NCBI GenBank assembly: GCA_003344405.1
Contig: NOWV01000236.1
Coordinates: 1-64,000, forward strand
DNA length: 64,000 bases
Source: Trichoplax sp. H2
Lineage: Eukaryota > Placozoa > Uniplacotomia > Trichoplacea
Reading direction: 5' to 3'
Made by a program: the position numbers and the translations under genes. Below are positions 24,858 through 37,514 of this stretch, piece after piece. The first letter of the stretch is position 1. Each line of letters starts with the position of its first letter. The notes beneath the pieces are model-generated. The model did no database searches, had not been told where the DNA came from, and was given only the letters and a program-made list of their open reading frames with translations.

Positions 24858-25964
24858 TAAGTCTACTTGACTAAAGTAAAAGAGAAGGATAGAAAGGGAA
24901 ATCATTGAAAAAATTCCAACTGAGATTACATAGTGCACATTGAACGAAACTGCACAATCTTATTTTTCAAAATAACATAGACTACCAGACCTCCAACTAG
25001 TTTGATTTCTTTCTGAAATGTTATTATGAAAATATGATAGCCTATAATTAATTAATTGCAATTAATAGGAGAAAAGTGGGGGAAAAAGTAATGGCGATGA
25101 CTAGAGAGAAAAGTGAAGTCTACTATCGGTAGCATTGCAGCATAATTACTACTCGATCATAGAACTAGCTACAGTGGACCATATCGATATTTGAGATGAC
25201 TTCAACAGTTCGACTGTCATTGGATAATACATAAAATCCAATATGCTTAATTTGCTAAATTAGATTAATTCTTTTGCAGCCCTGTTATAACCTTTGCTTG
25301 ATCAGTAAGACATAATGGAATACAACAATCTAAAGTAAACAATAAACGATTTACACGGTGGATAAATTTATAGAAAAAACAACAAAGAAGCGTTGTTTAT
25401 GTGACTGTGTGGCATTGATCAGACCATAGTATTGTTTTTCGTGTTGTAAAAGATTTCTGTGGATAGATCTACTTCTGCAGTTATGTTCTATTTGACGTCA
25501 GTCACAGGTTGATAAAGAATTTGCTAAAATGGTGCGCTAGTCAAAATTATCTAAACGGATAATATCTTTAGGTCATACATTCCGAACTTACACGTAAAAA
25601 GAAACCATATCCTCTCGATGTACTGCGATTATCTAGTGCAGAATCTGGCATGCAAATAAAAATGGGAACTGATTTGACTCTGATTCATTCTTCGTGGTAA
25701 TAAAACAAAACTCAGATTGATCGAATTCGCCGTATCAATTTAACATCCCGGCCAATAAGCAATCAACAGTAAAAAGGTAAACTGCTGTCATAGAATTACG
25801 ATAGATGTTACCAACCAGCCAAATGAGGGTTTTCATACTGTAATATTAATATTACTAAGTAAGAAAGTCATTCAATTTGCCAGGTTAGCTCAACATCCTC
25901 AATTTTATATCATGTTGTCAAAATTAAATAAAGTATGACGGAGTTAAATAATCGTTAATGTATT
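24858..25964. other. AT-rich intergenic, no gene seen
   Basis: The minus-strand ORF 24732-24938 overlaps the tandem duplication and looks spurious. Nothing else is supported. Confidence 0.4.
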
Positions 25965-26220
25965 AGTTATTTCTTTGGTATAGCTATGTTCCATCACTCT
26001 TACATTCAAGTATATTTTGTCCCTGAAACAAATCGAATTCTATCAAGAGTGCCGTAACAGCAAATCAGTTTCACATACTCTTTTTTAATTTATTCATTAT
26101 TTCTACGATATAGATATGTTCCATTACTCCCATCCTACTTCATCACTCTTATATTCAAGTATATTTTGTCTCTTATACCGAATTTAATTTTATTGAAAGT
26201 AATGGAAAATCAGTCTCACT
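25965..26220 (+). repeat. Diverged two-copy tandem duplication, ~120 bp units
   Basis: The order ttatttct, atatgttccat, catcactcttaattcaag, tatattttgtc, aaatcagt, tcac is repeated (about 25965-26074 and 26095-26220). The second unit has an extra segment after the first tcc. Confidence 0.7.
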
Positions 26221-27796
26221 TCTTCCATAATGGTAAATTATGTCATTCTTTCTTTCTCTTACTCTCTATCATCATAACATATAACTTTACTGAAATTTCA
26301 TAACTTCATCAATTATTTATAAAGTATAAAATCAATCCAATTGCATACAGTATCTTATACAACCTAACTATCCTAAAATGTAACGTTACTATTTATCTTA
26401 GATGTCACACATTCAACACAGATCATTTTTAGTATTCTGTATTGATTGGCAGACAAATAGTACAATAGTACAAGCTGATTTAACCATTAACTGACATAAA
26501 AAGTGGTCAATATGCAATGAATAAGTTATTAGATATGATTCTACAACGCTTATATTGCATAATCTTATTACAGTATTAAGATACGCGTATATCGATCGAT
26601 TGCGGTCTACATCGATAAAAGCTTGGCAACTATAGCTAGTAAAGCCTTAGAGTAGATAAATTTTCCATAAGAAATGATGCGTTCCTGCATTTTATTAGGT
26701 TAATAGTAACTATCTGCTCAAGTATTTTATTTTCCATCAGATCTAAAAAGGACACAATTTATCGACAGTCCCAACAATATTAATAACAAGATGAATGATA
26801 ACTTTCATTTTCGAATCATACTAATGATCATGCTTGACCTGAAATTCACTAACGATGATCGTTAATTTATAACTCGTAGGTTACTCATCAATTTAGCATT
26901 AAATGTCTAAACGTGATCTGAGTCATCAATTAAGAAACACTTAGCATCATCGTACAACATCTGTACCATTAACACTAGATCATCAAATCGTCACGATCTC
27001 GATGAAATAATTGTTTTAGTCACGATCCAATGAAACAGTAATAGAGCTATTTACTGTAGTCTACCTTTTCTATTTAACTTAATTGATTACCTCGCAATCC
27101 TTTAATGCTGTATGTAAAAGCATACCGGCTATATCAGTTGATGCAGTATTTACGCTGTGAAAATAGATCAACGCATGACTAACTTCTTGTATGTTGCAGT
27201 CGATATTACTCATTGTATTGACGAAATAGGGAAGTTATATTCATTTTATTGGTTGATAAAAATTTTAACAATGATAATACTATTAATAACAGAGAGTAAT
27301 AATGATAACCATAAATGACAATTGCGAGTGGGTTTACTAAATTTATATCAAAAACATTTACTTAATTCTTTCACAATCACGAATACTCGGAATATTGTTA
27401 TCGGAGGCAATTAACTCAAAGTGAAATTTCATAGCGACAGTTATTTTCTCTATTTATATGGCTATACAATTGGATATGGCCAGTTCCGTGAAATTCTTAT
27501 AATCGTTTAATTATTGGACATAATCTTGAAATCTTTAATCTTTATAAGGTGGTGTATTGACGCAGATAATTTTATTATGCCACCTTAAGTATTATGACAA
27601 CGGTTCTAATTCCATCTCAATCTAATGGAAATCTGATTAAACAAAAAATTGCCGTATTACATTTTTATATAAATTAGATTTGTAATATTGGTCAAGCTAC
27701 GTTAATTAAGGTCTCATTAATACCAGCAACATGAGCTATTTTTATCGTCAATTTATCATCATTAAAATTCTGAACACATGCTAAATTTTCTTCACT
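26221..27796. other. Intergenic and probable 5' UTR intron of the second receptor
   Basis: No coding signal. A candidate donor cannot be chosen with confidence. Confidence 0.4.
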
Positions 27797-27817
27797 TTTA
27801 CCTCCTTCTTTTTGCAG
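27797..27817 (+). other. Likely 3' splice site in the receptor 5' UTR
   Basis: A pyrimidine-rich tract ending in ctttttgcag at 27817, 52 bases before the receptor start codon. It suggests a 5' UTR intron in front of an otherwise intronless coding region. Confidence 0.55.
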
Positions 27818-27869
27818 AGCAAACGAATTAGAAACTGAAGTTACCGAACCTAGTAATCCTTTCTTCAAT

Positions 27870-28976
27870 ATGGCCAGTAATGAAAGTCAAGCCAATAGTT
27901 ACGAATTAACATTGAGAACTGTCTATATAATTACATTTATATTCGTAATTACAGTAGTAGTTATTGGTAATTTTGTCATTTGCTTTACAATTGCAACACA
28001 TCGTCGCTTATGGAACTACACCAATATTATGCTTTTTAATTATGGTGTCGCTACTACCGTTCGCGTCTTAACTGCTGGATTACTAAATTTTCTGTCAGCA
28101 TGGGAAATGAGTAATCAATGGCCATTTGGTCTTGGATTATGCCAGTTTAGTCAGTCTATTGGTATCGTCACTGTCTTAGTTTCGGCTTATTCACTTGTAT
28201 GTATGAGTTACGCAAGGAATCGGATTATAACTTATTCTTTGTTACCACCACCTAATTTAGGCCATTGCTTTGTATCTATTGCCATTATTTGGTGTGCATC
28301 TTTTGCTTTCGCAGCACCATATATGGCCCATATTCAAGTTCTTTATTACAATTATACCTTCAATGGTGCGCTTATCGAAATACCATATTGTCTGCAAAAT
28401 TGGGATAGAACAGCCATCGCTTACTACTTCTTGGCAACAAGTATTGTTGCGTTAATTGCTCCATTAATCTGTATTACTTATTTTAACATTCGTATGGCAT
28501 TATCATTAAGGCCAGCCAAAGAAATAAAGAATAGTCGTAAGAAAAAAAGCGATCATTTAAAGCAACAAATGAAGAAAATGTTAGTAATTATTGTAGTTGT
28601 ATTCTTTATAACATACTTTCCCTACATGATATTTCTCAATTTGGTAAATTTTAACGCTATTAAAACCAATTCAAATTCGGGTATGTATTTAATCCGGTTG
28701 GTACTTGGCCAAGCAACATATACATGTAGTGCCTTCAATGTTTTAATATGTTACCGATTTAATCCTCATTTTCGTCGTGCTTTTCGTAACTTTTTATGCG
28801 GTTTGTGCGAATCTGATGCTGGCCGCCATCTCAAAAGTACAATTTCTTTTTCAACATCCAATAATTCACAGTACGAACGACGTAGAAGGAAATCGCGGTT
28901 AAATAGTAGTAATGGAATTAAAATATCATCTCCAGATATTAAAGACATTAATGGTTCTAAAATAACCTACGTTTGA
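27870..28976 (+). CDS. Class A (rhodopsin-like) seven-helix receptor, intronless, ligand unknown
   Basis: A 368-residue ORF with seven hydrophobic helices (about 16-41, 52-73, 91-116, 132-152, 183-205, 236-260, 272-296). Family marks: G33-N34 in helix 1, the WPFG loop (W84), disulphide cysteines C91 and C174, and P251 in helix 6. Like the receptor at 4861 it lacks Asp 2.50 (Thr62), has YAR in place of DRY (A115, R116, then Asn117) and N290-VLIC in place of NPxxY, with Tyr284 at 7.43. It also replaces the toggle Trp 6.48 with Tyr249. Intracellular loop 3 is short and basic, and the tail is Ser/Arg-rich. It should be a plasma-membrane receptor; ligand and coupling are unknown. The start ATG is the first in the frame after a likely UTR splice site. 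Confidence 0.93.
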   Translation: MASNESQANSYELTLRTVYIITFIFVITVVVIGNFVICFTIATHRRLWNYTNIMLFNYGVATTVRVLTAGLLNFLSAWEMSNQWPFGLGLCQFSQSIGIVTVLVSAYSLVCMSYARNRIITYSLLPPPNLGHCFVSIAIIWCASFAFAAPYMAHIQVLYYNYTFNGALIEIPYCLQNWDRTAIAYYFLATSIVALIAPLICITYFNIRMALSLRPAKEIKNSRKKKSDHLKQQMKKMLVIIVVVFFITYFPYMIFLNLVNFNAIKTNSNSGMYLIRLVLGQATYTCSAFNVLICYRFNPHFRRAFRNFLCGLCESDAGRHLKSTISFSTSNNSQYERRRRKSRLNSSNGIKISSPDIKDINGSKITYV

Positions 28977-31643
28977 GGTAAGCTAGTAAATATATTGTTA
29001 TCATTATAAAAAGCGTAACGTTATGGATAATTTTACACTGTCCGAGTTTTTTTACATTTTTCACATAATACCTTAGTTTTACATTAAAATTATTTTGATT
29101 GCATACAATTATGTTGTTTAAATCACATTAATTGTACGCTTATCTGTTAATTAAATAAAAGGAATTTGTAGTAAATACAATTACATTTTATACTATTATA
29201 CCAATAAACTGCACCGTAATCTCTAGGTTATTGAAATTTTTATTTCTTTAATTAAACTAGCGTAAGCCTCAGCCATAGCGTACTCATTCTGTATATTATG
29301 TAGCTATTATATTTATTTTATATGCGTACGTAAACATATGAAGTTTTCAACCGTTGCCTGCTTGCAAATCTTTCTTCTCTATAGCAACACCATGCAAGTG
29401 CTTAAAATTTGAGGACAATTATTGATTTTTTATAGTGCTTTAGTATCTACTCATGTTTCAATTTAGTGAGTACTCAAATAAACATTCCAGCTAAAACTGA
29501 AAATACTGTATATTTTTTCTAAGACTAATAGACTGCTTAAATACAATTATTAATTAAATACAATCACCTAACAACTTTAATTTTAAATTATTGATAGATG
29601 GCGTGATCTTCAATGGCTATCTTATTTTGCGAATAAATGACACTGATGCAGTTATGACAGCAATCGCCAAATCACAGCAATAAAATTTTATTTACTTTGC
29701 TTGTGCATTGGAGCATAGTTAAAGCTTAACTACTTCATCAAGTCATTGACAATAAAGTGATCAACTTATATTCTATCGTACTACTTAATCGACGACGGTA
29801 CTCAATAGGAAGCTTCAATTTTCAATACCGAATGGAAGAAGTATTCTCTCTCTGCGTTGGTGGTATCGTAAATTCTATGCATCTGTCGAAACAGATTGTA
29901 GCTATTATAGAGAACTTAACGGGAAGTTTTAATTTATTTTAACCTGTCAATATTATAAATTATTTCTGTATTTTAGACTCCGGTATGACAGATTTATCTT
30001 ATCATTCTACAGCCTACAATTTTAACGTTGATTAATCTCAATTAAGCCATCTATGAATTCATTGAATTATTCTATTGTAATGGAAAGTATTAGCCTCTTA
30101 CTTGAGTATAAAGAGTTTTATTACCTGTGTAAAAGTGAAACTTAAATTAGAGATGCATTATTAATTTACTATGCAATGATGTATTGCAAACCTTGAAGAT
30201 ACTGTTTTTAACTTAACATAATCTTTCAGAAATCGATCTTTTCTCAACTTTATTTGCTGTGATAATGTTATTATAGTTATCTAGTATTGCTCCTCTAGTC
30301 ACGATAACGCGACTTTATTAGTAATATTCATACATGAATAGCAAATACTTATCATTATGACTCCTAAGCTAACGTACTTATTTACAAGTGAAACGATACG
30401 TAATCGGTCATGTTAAACGACGACCAATATCAATACATCCTAACGTGGCGTAAATTATTACATTGCATACATATTTATTTTAAAATTTCTATTAATGATC
30501 CTGCGTTAAAACTAATATATTGATAGACAAGATGATAGTAGTAATAAAGGTTTCCATCCGGCAGCTATTGACCCAGTCATTATGCTCGACTATAGCAGCA
30601 GTACAAAAAGACATTTTAGTCTCCGCTTGACATTGTTGTTATTACAATATCGATATGTACTGAATTTTCAATCTTCATTGACAAAATTTTCATCTGGAAT
30701 GATCATTTTTATAATTATTTTATTAGTTTAGTCATAGATATAACGATCAATATCCGATTTCCCGACCCTAGTTAAACTCTTGGTATCATTCGCATTTCTC
30801 GATTGGATGCACTGCTTGTAAAAAGCTATCTTTATCTACTTCTCTTTAATATCCTAATTTACATACAGCAAGTAACGTAGTTTGGTGATAAGCCAATTAA
30901 AATCATAAAAGACCCTTACATGTTTTTGCTACCTAATTACTTCATTCATAACAAAACAATCTATAAATATACTTCGTCAATTCCATCAATTCTTACTAGA
31001 AAACTATCGTGCCATCTCGTAGTGCATCCAAATCTACGAATCATATGGTACCTAAGATTATGTCTACCTGACGGTTTAGTTATGTATATGAGTATAATAA
31101 CGAGCTAGAACACAAATTTTCAGTGCATTGTAGGAGGAAATAATACCATAATTCTTCTAGTAAACGCTAAAGCAGCTATGAAGGCACCATGGTGATCATT
31201 GATATACGGTAATCATAGATTACTTTAAAGCAATCGTATCTCAATAAACAGTGCGACATTTTATTAAAATTAGAGGTGTACATCAAAAGACTAGGCTAAT
31301 AAAGTAGTCGTTTTCTACGCTAGTAAGTAATTCCTGTAAAGAGATTATTATATTACTATACTGTACAAAGTTAGACGAGAAATTAAGAAGACAATAAAAT
31401 TTGCGAGCATTAATCGATTGCCGAATATCCTGCCTACAACTAACACCTGGCTATAATAAATTCTCTCAAAGCACGAGGCTAAGACAATATAGTAATTGAA
31501 GTGATCGTAATTTAGTCAAATCAACCTGAATTAATAATAAAATGTTGTAGTTCTTTAAGTAAAATAATAAGTTCTCATATGATGCGGACAATCGAGTATA
31601 ATAATAAGTTCACCCATTAAGGGAATATTTACAATAAGTTAAA
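28977..31643. other. Intergenic, no gene seen
   Basis: ORFs at 29757-29942 and 30920-31108 have no domain, splice partner or compositional support. A short (AT)n run lies near 31688-31700. Confidence 0.4.
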
Positions 31644-34600
31644 TTACAATAACTGTATGAGAATCAGAATCTCCGTAATAGGTTGTACATATATATATAT
31701 AAAGCAGAGGAATTCCGTAAAATAGTCACCTCCTTTAAAATAACAGTTAATTGTCGAAACAGTATGCGATACTGAACGCCGAATACGATCTTCAAGGGCA
31801 AGGCGACGAGTCCTCATACTTTATTTCTCTACAATTTCTAAAAGGATTTAATAAAAAGTCAGGTCGATTTTACACTATTTGGTAATGCATATGTATAGGT
31901 CAAATTGGTTAAATTCTGGTGTTTTGGGACGAGAATGATACTAGTACTCGTCAAAAATTGCTCGTACATAGACCTACAATACCTTATCATCAGATTCAAC
32001 ATCAGCGAGAGCGAATAACTGTTGGTCAGGCTTTTCATGAAGGGGCAAATAAGAAAAATCGCCGTTTGCATTACCGCTGATTAGCTCTGCTAACCCTGTT
32101 AGAATAAGAACATTAAATTTCAGTACTTACTATTAACCTTTATATTGCAGCATTTACACTAACAGCTTCCGATACACGCAAAACAGATTCAGGGTTAAAA
32201 TATTAGAAACATTTTTAAAAATATCGAAAAAACAAGCGATGCATGGCAAGCCAATGAATAAATCATACAAATATAGACAGTACAGATTCTAATTATTTGA
32301 TAAAAAATAAAATCTTAGAATATCATTATTTACCTGAGTATATATCATGCTTGGCAGTAGAAGCTACATTTACATCAATAGGTTTGCGGGTTGTTTCGTA
32401 TAAGCGTTCGATAGTATTTGTTACACACTGATACTCACGACTTTTCAAAACAGCGTATAGTTCTTTCTATGTAATAATTCCATTCAGTGTCATAGCAATA
32501 CTCGAAAGCACGTACAAACTTTATGTAATAATTACCTGCAGATGAGTAATTTGTAATTCAGATTCTAACTTATATTGGTCAAATGAAGACTGCATCGATT
32601 TGCAAATTTCTTGAGTGCGAAGAACATCCTTTTTCAAAAATAGTATAAATAATATAACCAATCTTAGCGAATGTCAAAAAATAATGCTAACAGTTTCTTG
32701 GAGTATTCCTATAATCGCATAGGAGCTTACCGCAGTCAACCCATTAATTAATATCCTCTGTTCGTCTACAGAATTCGATAGTCTATTACGTTCTTCAATT
32801 TCTCTCTTTAAATGTTTATCGCGCTATAATGGTAATGAATAAATATTACATCTTTAAAACAGAAATTCTGATTATCGCACCTTCAAGAGTCTCTTTACAT
32901 ATCAGTTGTACAAATCCTGTTGTGAAACTACGATTTATTAACTTAATATGTAGAAGCAATTATGTCAATTTGTCAACCTCTCGAAGATGCCTAACTAGAC
33001 GGCGAATTGTATTCAATAATGCGGCAGTATATCCGCTAAACCCTGTAACCTAGGAGGAAATTCTATTTATTAGAAATAGTTTCAATTTCTGCATAAGAAA
33101 CAGACTGTAGAAGAAAGTACTAACAAGCGCACTGATCGTACCTGAGCATTTGATTTTACGCTAATTACATCGCCAATTTCTTCTTCATAATTCCCGATTT
33201 CTGTTTCGATTTCGCTAACTACTCTTTTAAGTTCATCTAAACTAGATATTTTACCTCGCTGATTGATAGGGTCCTTTGTGCCATCATCAATTAAACTACT
33301 TTCTGCAAAATCGTCCCCATTTCTATCATTATTTACGATATTTTCGGCCAATTTATCCCCTTTCAGACAAATTTTCATGGTAAAATCAAACATGATTAAT
33401 TATTTTAAATGATTGCATGTCAAGTACTCTAATAACAACGAGATACATCTGCATGGAAGTTTGGATCATTAGGTACCGACAAATAGAAATTTAAGAAGTT
33501 TCCATACGATAAAACGGTGAAAAGTGAAAATTATCAAGCTTTACCTTTCTTAGTATAATTTTGTGTAGAATGTATACTATCTAGTAAGGTATCTTTGACA
33601 GTATCATTAGTTTCTTTATCATTAACAGGCAGATCGTCATCAGCCACTGTAAAATTTATCAAACGGATGAAAATTTAAACAAACGAAATGTGTTAAATCT
33701 TTCATTGAGATGAGTAGACCTGAAATGGCTTCGTTTATTGCCGGAGTATTGACTACGGACTGACTTAAAGTAGAAAGTCGCGTCGGTGGCTCTTCAGGTT
33801 GAACAACTATGCTATTTCTTAGATGACCATCACTAAAGAGTGCCGAAATATGCAATACATATTTATACAGTATTTAAATGCCATGCGCATGTGTAAAGTT
33901 CAAATCGAAGTAGAACATTACTATACGTAGTAATGGAGTAAAAGTGTCACCAACCTGTTATGATCTAATTCCTGATTCTCCGGCGCTGCCGTAACATTTG
34001 GGAATGCTATGAAACGCTGCATACGGAAAGGATCGGAATATAAGTATAAGTAGAAAAAGACATAGATTCATATAGTACTGTAAACTAACATGCGTAAATA
34101 AAAAACAGTAGTAACAAATTTACTGCCACAGCAACCAAAAAGATCCGTACAAATTTTCGACTTTCAATCACAAAGAAATGTTAGCCTATGTCATAGATCA
34201 CTTTATCATGGTAAATATCTAATGATCCTTCCCTATGTACTGTACACCTCAAGCTATTGAATTCAATTTATATTCATCTAAGTACATAAAGCGTAAAAAT
34301 GGATTAAATATTAATGAATCTACATATACTGTATTAATGCCTGTCATATAACTATAACAACGAACATAAAGAATGGGCTCTTGTCTCGTTCTTTTACAGG
34401 CCCTATTTACAAGAGTATAAAGCATTGAAGTCCAACAGAAAGAAATCGTACTGATGATAATGCTCCAATAAGAGCATTTATCCCATTAACTCAGTCTTTC
34501 TCTCTTATCAAGACAAGTATAACATACCGTGAACAGGCACTACTCATAAAAGAAACCGTACAAATACGATTAACTTACTCGAGGATGATCTCCAAATAAG

Positions 34601-36732
34601 TCTTTTATGACATTTACTGCCCTATCCGATTCTTCAAGAAGATTTTGTAGCTAATTTAGAATATTAAACATTAGATATTACTCAGATACTGTCCATTTCT
34701 GATCTTATCGCCTACAATTGCTATACACAGAGTCAACGATAACCCAATCGGATCCTATTAACTGTTGATTTTATGACCCAAACCACCTTATCATTTCGAT
34801 GTAAAATTTCTTTCATAACAACCGCTTTTTTTGTGTCTCGTCCATCAGGAGTCAACTGACTAAGTCGTGAGGTATTAGATTCATCCATGAAAGCTGTGAA
34901 AATTCAAAATAACAATTACATGAATATCTAAGAATTACTGTAAGCATGAATAGTGCTAGTACTCTCCTCTTTTACGAAATTACATAGTCATCGAATAATT
35001 ATGGTTAATAATGTTAAATCTGTCTTATTGTTTCATTATATTTATATGCTGACACTGTCTACTATCCAGTAGAATTAAGATAGATTGTAGTTTGTTATAA
35101 TTCCTTACTATTTCTTTGGCTAGTGGACCAATTTGGTGATTGGTATAGCTGCCGCCTTTTTGCCTACAAAAATTGGAGAGCATACAGTATAAAGCTGCCA
35201 GAGTATAAAAATATCTGTTCCATTTTAAAAGATCCTAGCGTTACTTAAGCTAATAGAGTTCTAGTAACTCCTTTACACAATACAGTATCACTGCGAATCC
35301 GGGAATGATGACTACCAGCACATGGATCCGATAGCGTATCTGCATCGTGAAATAATCACTTACACCAATGCAAATGCACACAAGTCAACAATAGTTTATA
35401 GTATCGTTCGTAGTCATACTTGGTATACTCCACACAAATAACAACAATATTATAAAATAAGAGTAAGATATGTGTACGAATTCATATCGCGATTTCGTAA
35501 ACGTATTGATAACAATTAATTGTCTTATGTAAGCACAGCATTGGAGATTGCAGCCTGCATGATATTAAAATAAGAAGTATTTCTTACCAATTCTTCCTTG
35601 GAGAGTTTATATACGGACAAGTCGGAAACAGTACTCTAAATTGTAAAATAGAAGGGTTCAAATCCATTAGCTAATTACAATAGGAGAAAAGCAACTATCT
35701 TGATAAAGTAGAGTAAATTAGTAAATCGGAAAGGAGGTAAGTTCCGGTGGCATTTGATTTTACATCATTTCAAAACTGATAGCTAACTCAAACTTGTTTT
35801 AACATAGGGGATTTTAAGATAGTTCCGATATTCAAATAGGCTGATAAATTAATCATGTTTGCACCTTGCATGAAGATTACAATCAGTACAACTTTTCAAG
35901 CTGTAATAAGCACTTTCATGGAATCTAGATGATGATTTATTTTTCCATAATTAGCAATCTACACGTATACGTGTACTGCAGTACCTGCAGATCAAAGCAA
36001 AGCACGACTATCTCATTTCTAGCAAATAACTAAAATTGTGCGTACTACATGCAGTTATTCACGTAACAAACTAACGGCATAGTTCACCACGTCAAGCGTC
36101 TATTCTTTTGTAATAAATAAGCAATGGTAGCAAAATTATTAAAGTAGATGTTACGGTGTAACTTTTACGTAGCTGTTGTAACATAGATTCCATAAGATAG
36201 TTTTGTAATATTACCTATAAACTGATAGTAATTCATGTTTATGTACAAATTGACTGACTTTTCATGAGTTTTCAATAAAGTTTGGGCTCAGTTATGTCTA
36301 AGAGAGACTAGTTGTATTTACTGTTGCTGACGATATGAGATCGCCAGTATCTAGAGTCGTGTCGTAGACTAATGTCAGGGAGGACAAACCTGACAGTAGA
36401 CTCATAGTGCGTAGTTTCTATGATAGTTATAAATATCGATTTGTAATCGTAGGACCTAACGTTTTAGCCTAAATCATCGTATTAGTTGTGTCGATAAAGA
36501 TATTGTACTGTTAAATTTACTACTGTAAGCAATTGCATGCATTGGTATAGATGCTCCATAATTGAGTAAGAAGTTAAAACTCCATTTAATATACTATCCA
36601 TATTGAGCTATGCAATTAACATACGTCCCATTCTTTCCTCTTTTTTTTCTTTTTGGTAGCTACTGGTTCTTGATTCTTTTTGTCTTGAACAGGCTCATGC
36701 ACGGCTACTCTCCGGGGTGGTCCTGCTATCAT
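31644..36732 (-). CDS. SPICE1: Spindle and centriole-associated protein (SPICE1 orthologue), at least 14 exons
   Basis: Vertebrate SPICE1 is a coiled-coil centriole protein needed for centriole duplication and spindle architecture. I joined exons with matching phase: 36625-36732, 35588-35635, 35109-35163, 34787-34893, 34579-34650, 33955-34016, 33720-33832, 33545-33646, 33142-33302, 32978-33049, 32731-32823, 32536-32628, 32334-32466, 31983-32095 (444 residues). Signature matches to the human protein: KKKKKRKEWD|STVSDLSVY, VVMKEILHRND, LLEESDRAVNVIKDLFG, AFPNVTAAPE, SSLDELKRVVSEIETEI, VTGFSGY..RRLVRHLRE and a coiled coil with INGLTADVLR. The first ATG (36732) follows an in-frame stop. The 3' end is uncertain: exons at 31876-31940 and 31644-31818 can be joined in phase but match weakly. 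The acceptor of exon 9 may lie further upstream. Shorter than the human protein (855 residues), mainly in the C-terminal part. Confidence 0.88.
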
Positions 36733-37260
36733 CACTGCTGCATAAAGATGATTTCCTTAATATGCAATGCGGTCTACGTCAGTGTGCGATGGGTTCCAAG
36801 TGATAAATGTAACCTTAATCCTGTTGAAAATTGCCAACATTTTATGTATTTAGTCTTTGTTTCATGACTACCATTCTCCTTATTGCCCGAATATCTACGC
36901 AAATTTATTTTAGCCAGGACTATACTATTTAATTGTTTTATTTCAGCATCTCATTCCGCTAGTGACTGCCTCAGTTCTACTGAATCTTTCATTATTATAA
37001 TGCAAAACACCGACATGAGTCAGTGATTTTCAACATTGAAGTTGCCAACTGAAAGCTCGCATACAGTTTGGAAACTTACCGTTCAAAAACTGAATCAAAT
37101 TCAGGACTAATTCAACATTGAATTCAGTTATTAACCATTCCAGACTCTCTTTCTGCTCTACTTGCTAGTTGTCATGGAGCCTTGCACCACTAATTTTACG
37201 ATTCAGTTCCTCTCCAGGTTAGACAACTTGGATTTCCCGCGTTTTTGAGTCATCTACTAT
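36733..37260. other. Spacer upstream of SPICE1
   Basis: The plus-strand ORF at 36610-36867 is the complement of SPICE1 exon 1 and is not a gene. The SPICE1 promoter should lie here; no motif is called. Confidence 0.45.
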
Positions 37261-37420
37261 ACAGTACAGTGTACAGTGTACAGTAGAGTACAAATACAGT
37301 ACATTTCGTACTATGTACTGTAGTTTGGTACACAATTACTTTATAGTACAATACTGTCTATCGAATGTCAGGCAACCTCTTCTTATAGTACTGTACAGTA
37401 CTGTTACACTATACTGTATT
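37261..37420. repeat. GTACAGTAC/GTACTGTAC simple-repeat cluster
   Basis: Overlapping runs of tacagta and tactgta with gtgtacagtgtacagt. Each motif is nearly its own reverse complement, so both strands look alike. Confidence 0.85.
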
Positions 37421-37514
37421 CCAATTTTTTTTTTTCCTATCTCTACATATGTTAACTATGGCAACGGATGTACGTTGCCATAGTGAATATATGTAGAGAT
37501 AGAAAAAAATTTGG
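37421..37514. repeat. Near-perfect inverted repeat (hairpin), ~45-bp arms
   Basis: The left arm (37421-37466, ccaattttt..ctatggcaacg) is the near-exact reverse complement of the right arm (37473-37514, cgttgccatag..aaatttgg), around the 6-base loop gatgta. Only a few mismatches or bulges occur. It could be a palindromic mini-transposon or a foldback RNA. Confidence 0.9.

Noticed and set aside
32829-33053. 74-codon plus-strand ORF
   Set aside because: Complement of SPICE1 exon 10 and adjoining intron.
35641-35680. ggttcaaatcc T-loop-like motif
   Set aside because: The flanking bases do not form a T-stem and no other tRNA arm is present.
36610-36867. 85-codon plus-strand ORF
   Set aside because: It is the complement of SPICE1 exon 1, which matches the family and splices in phase.
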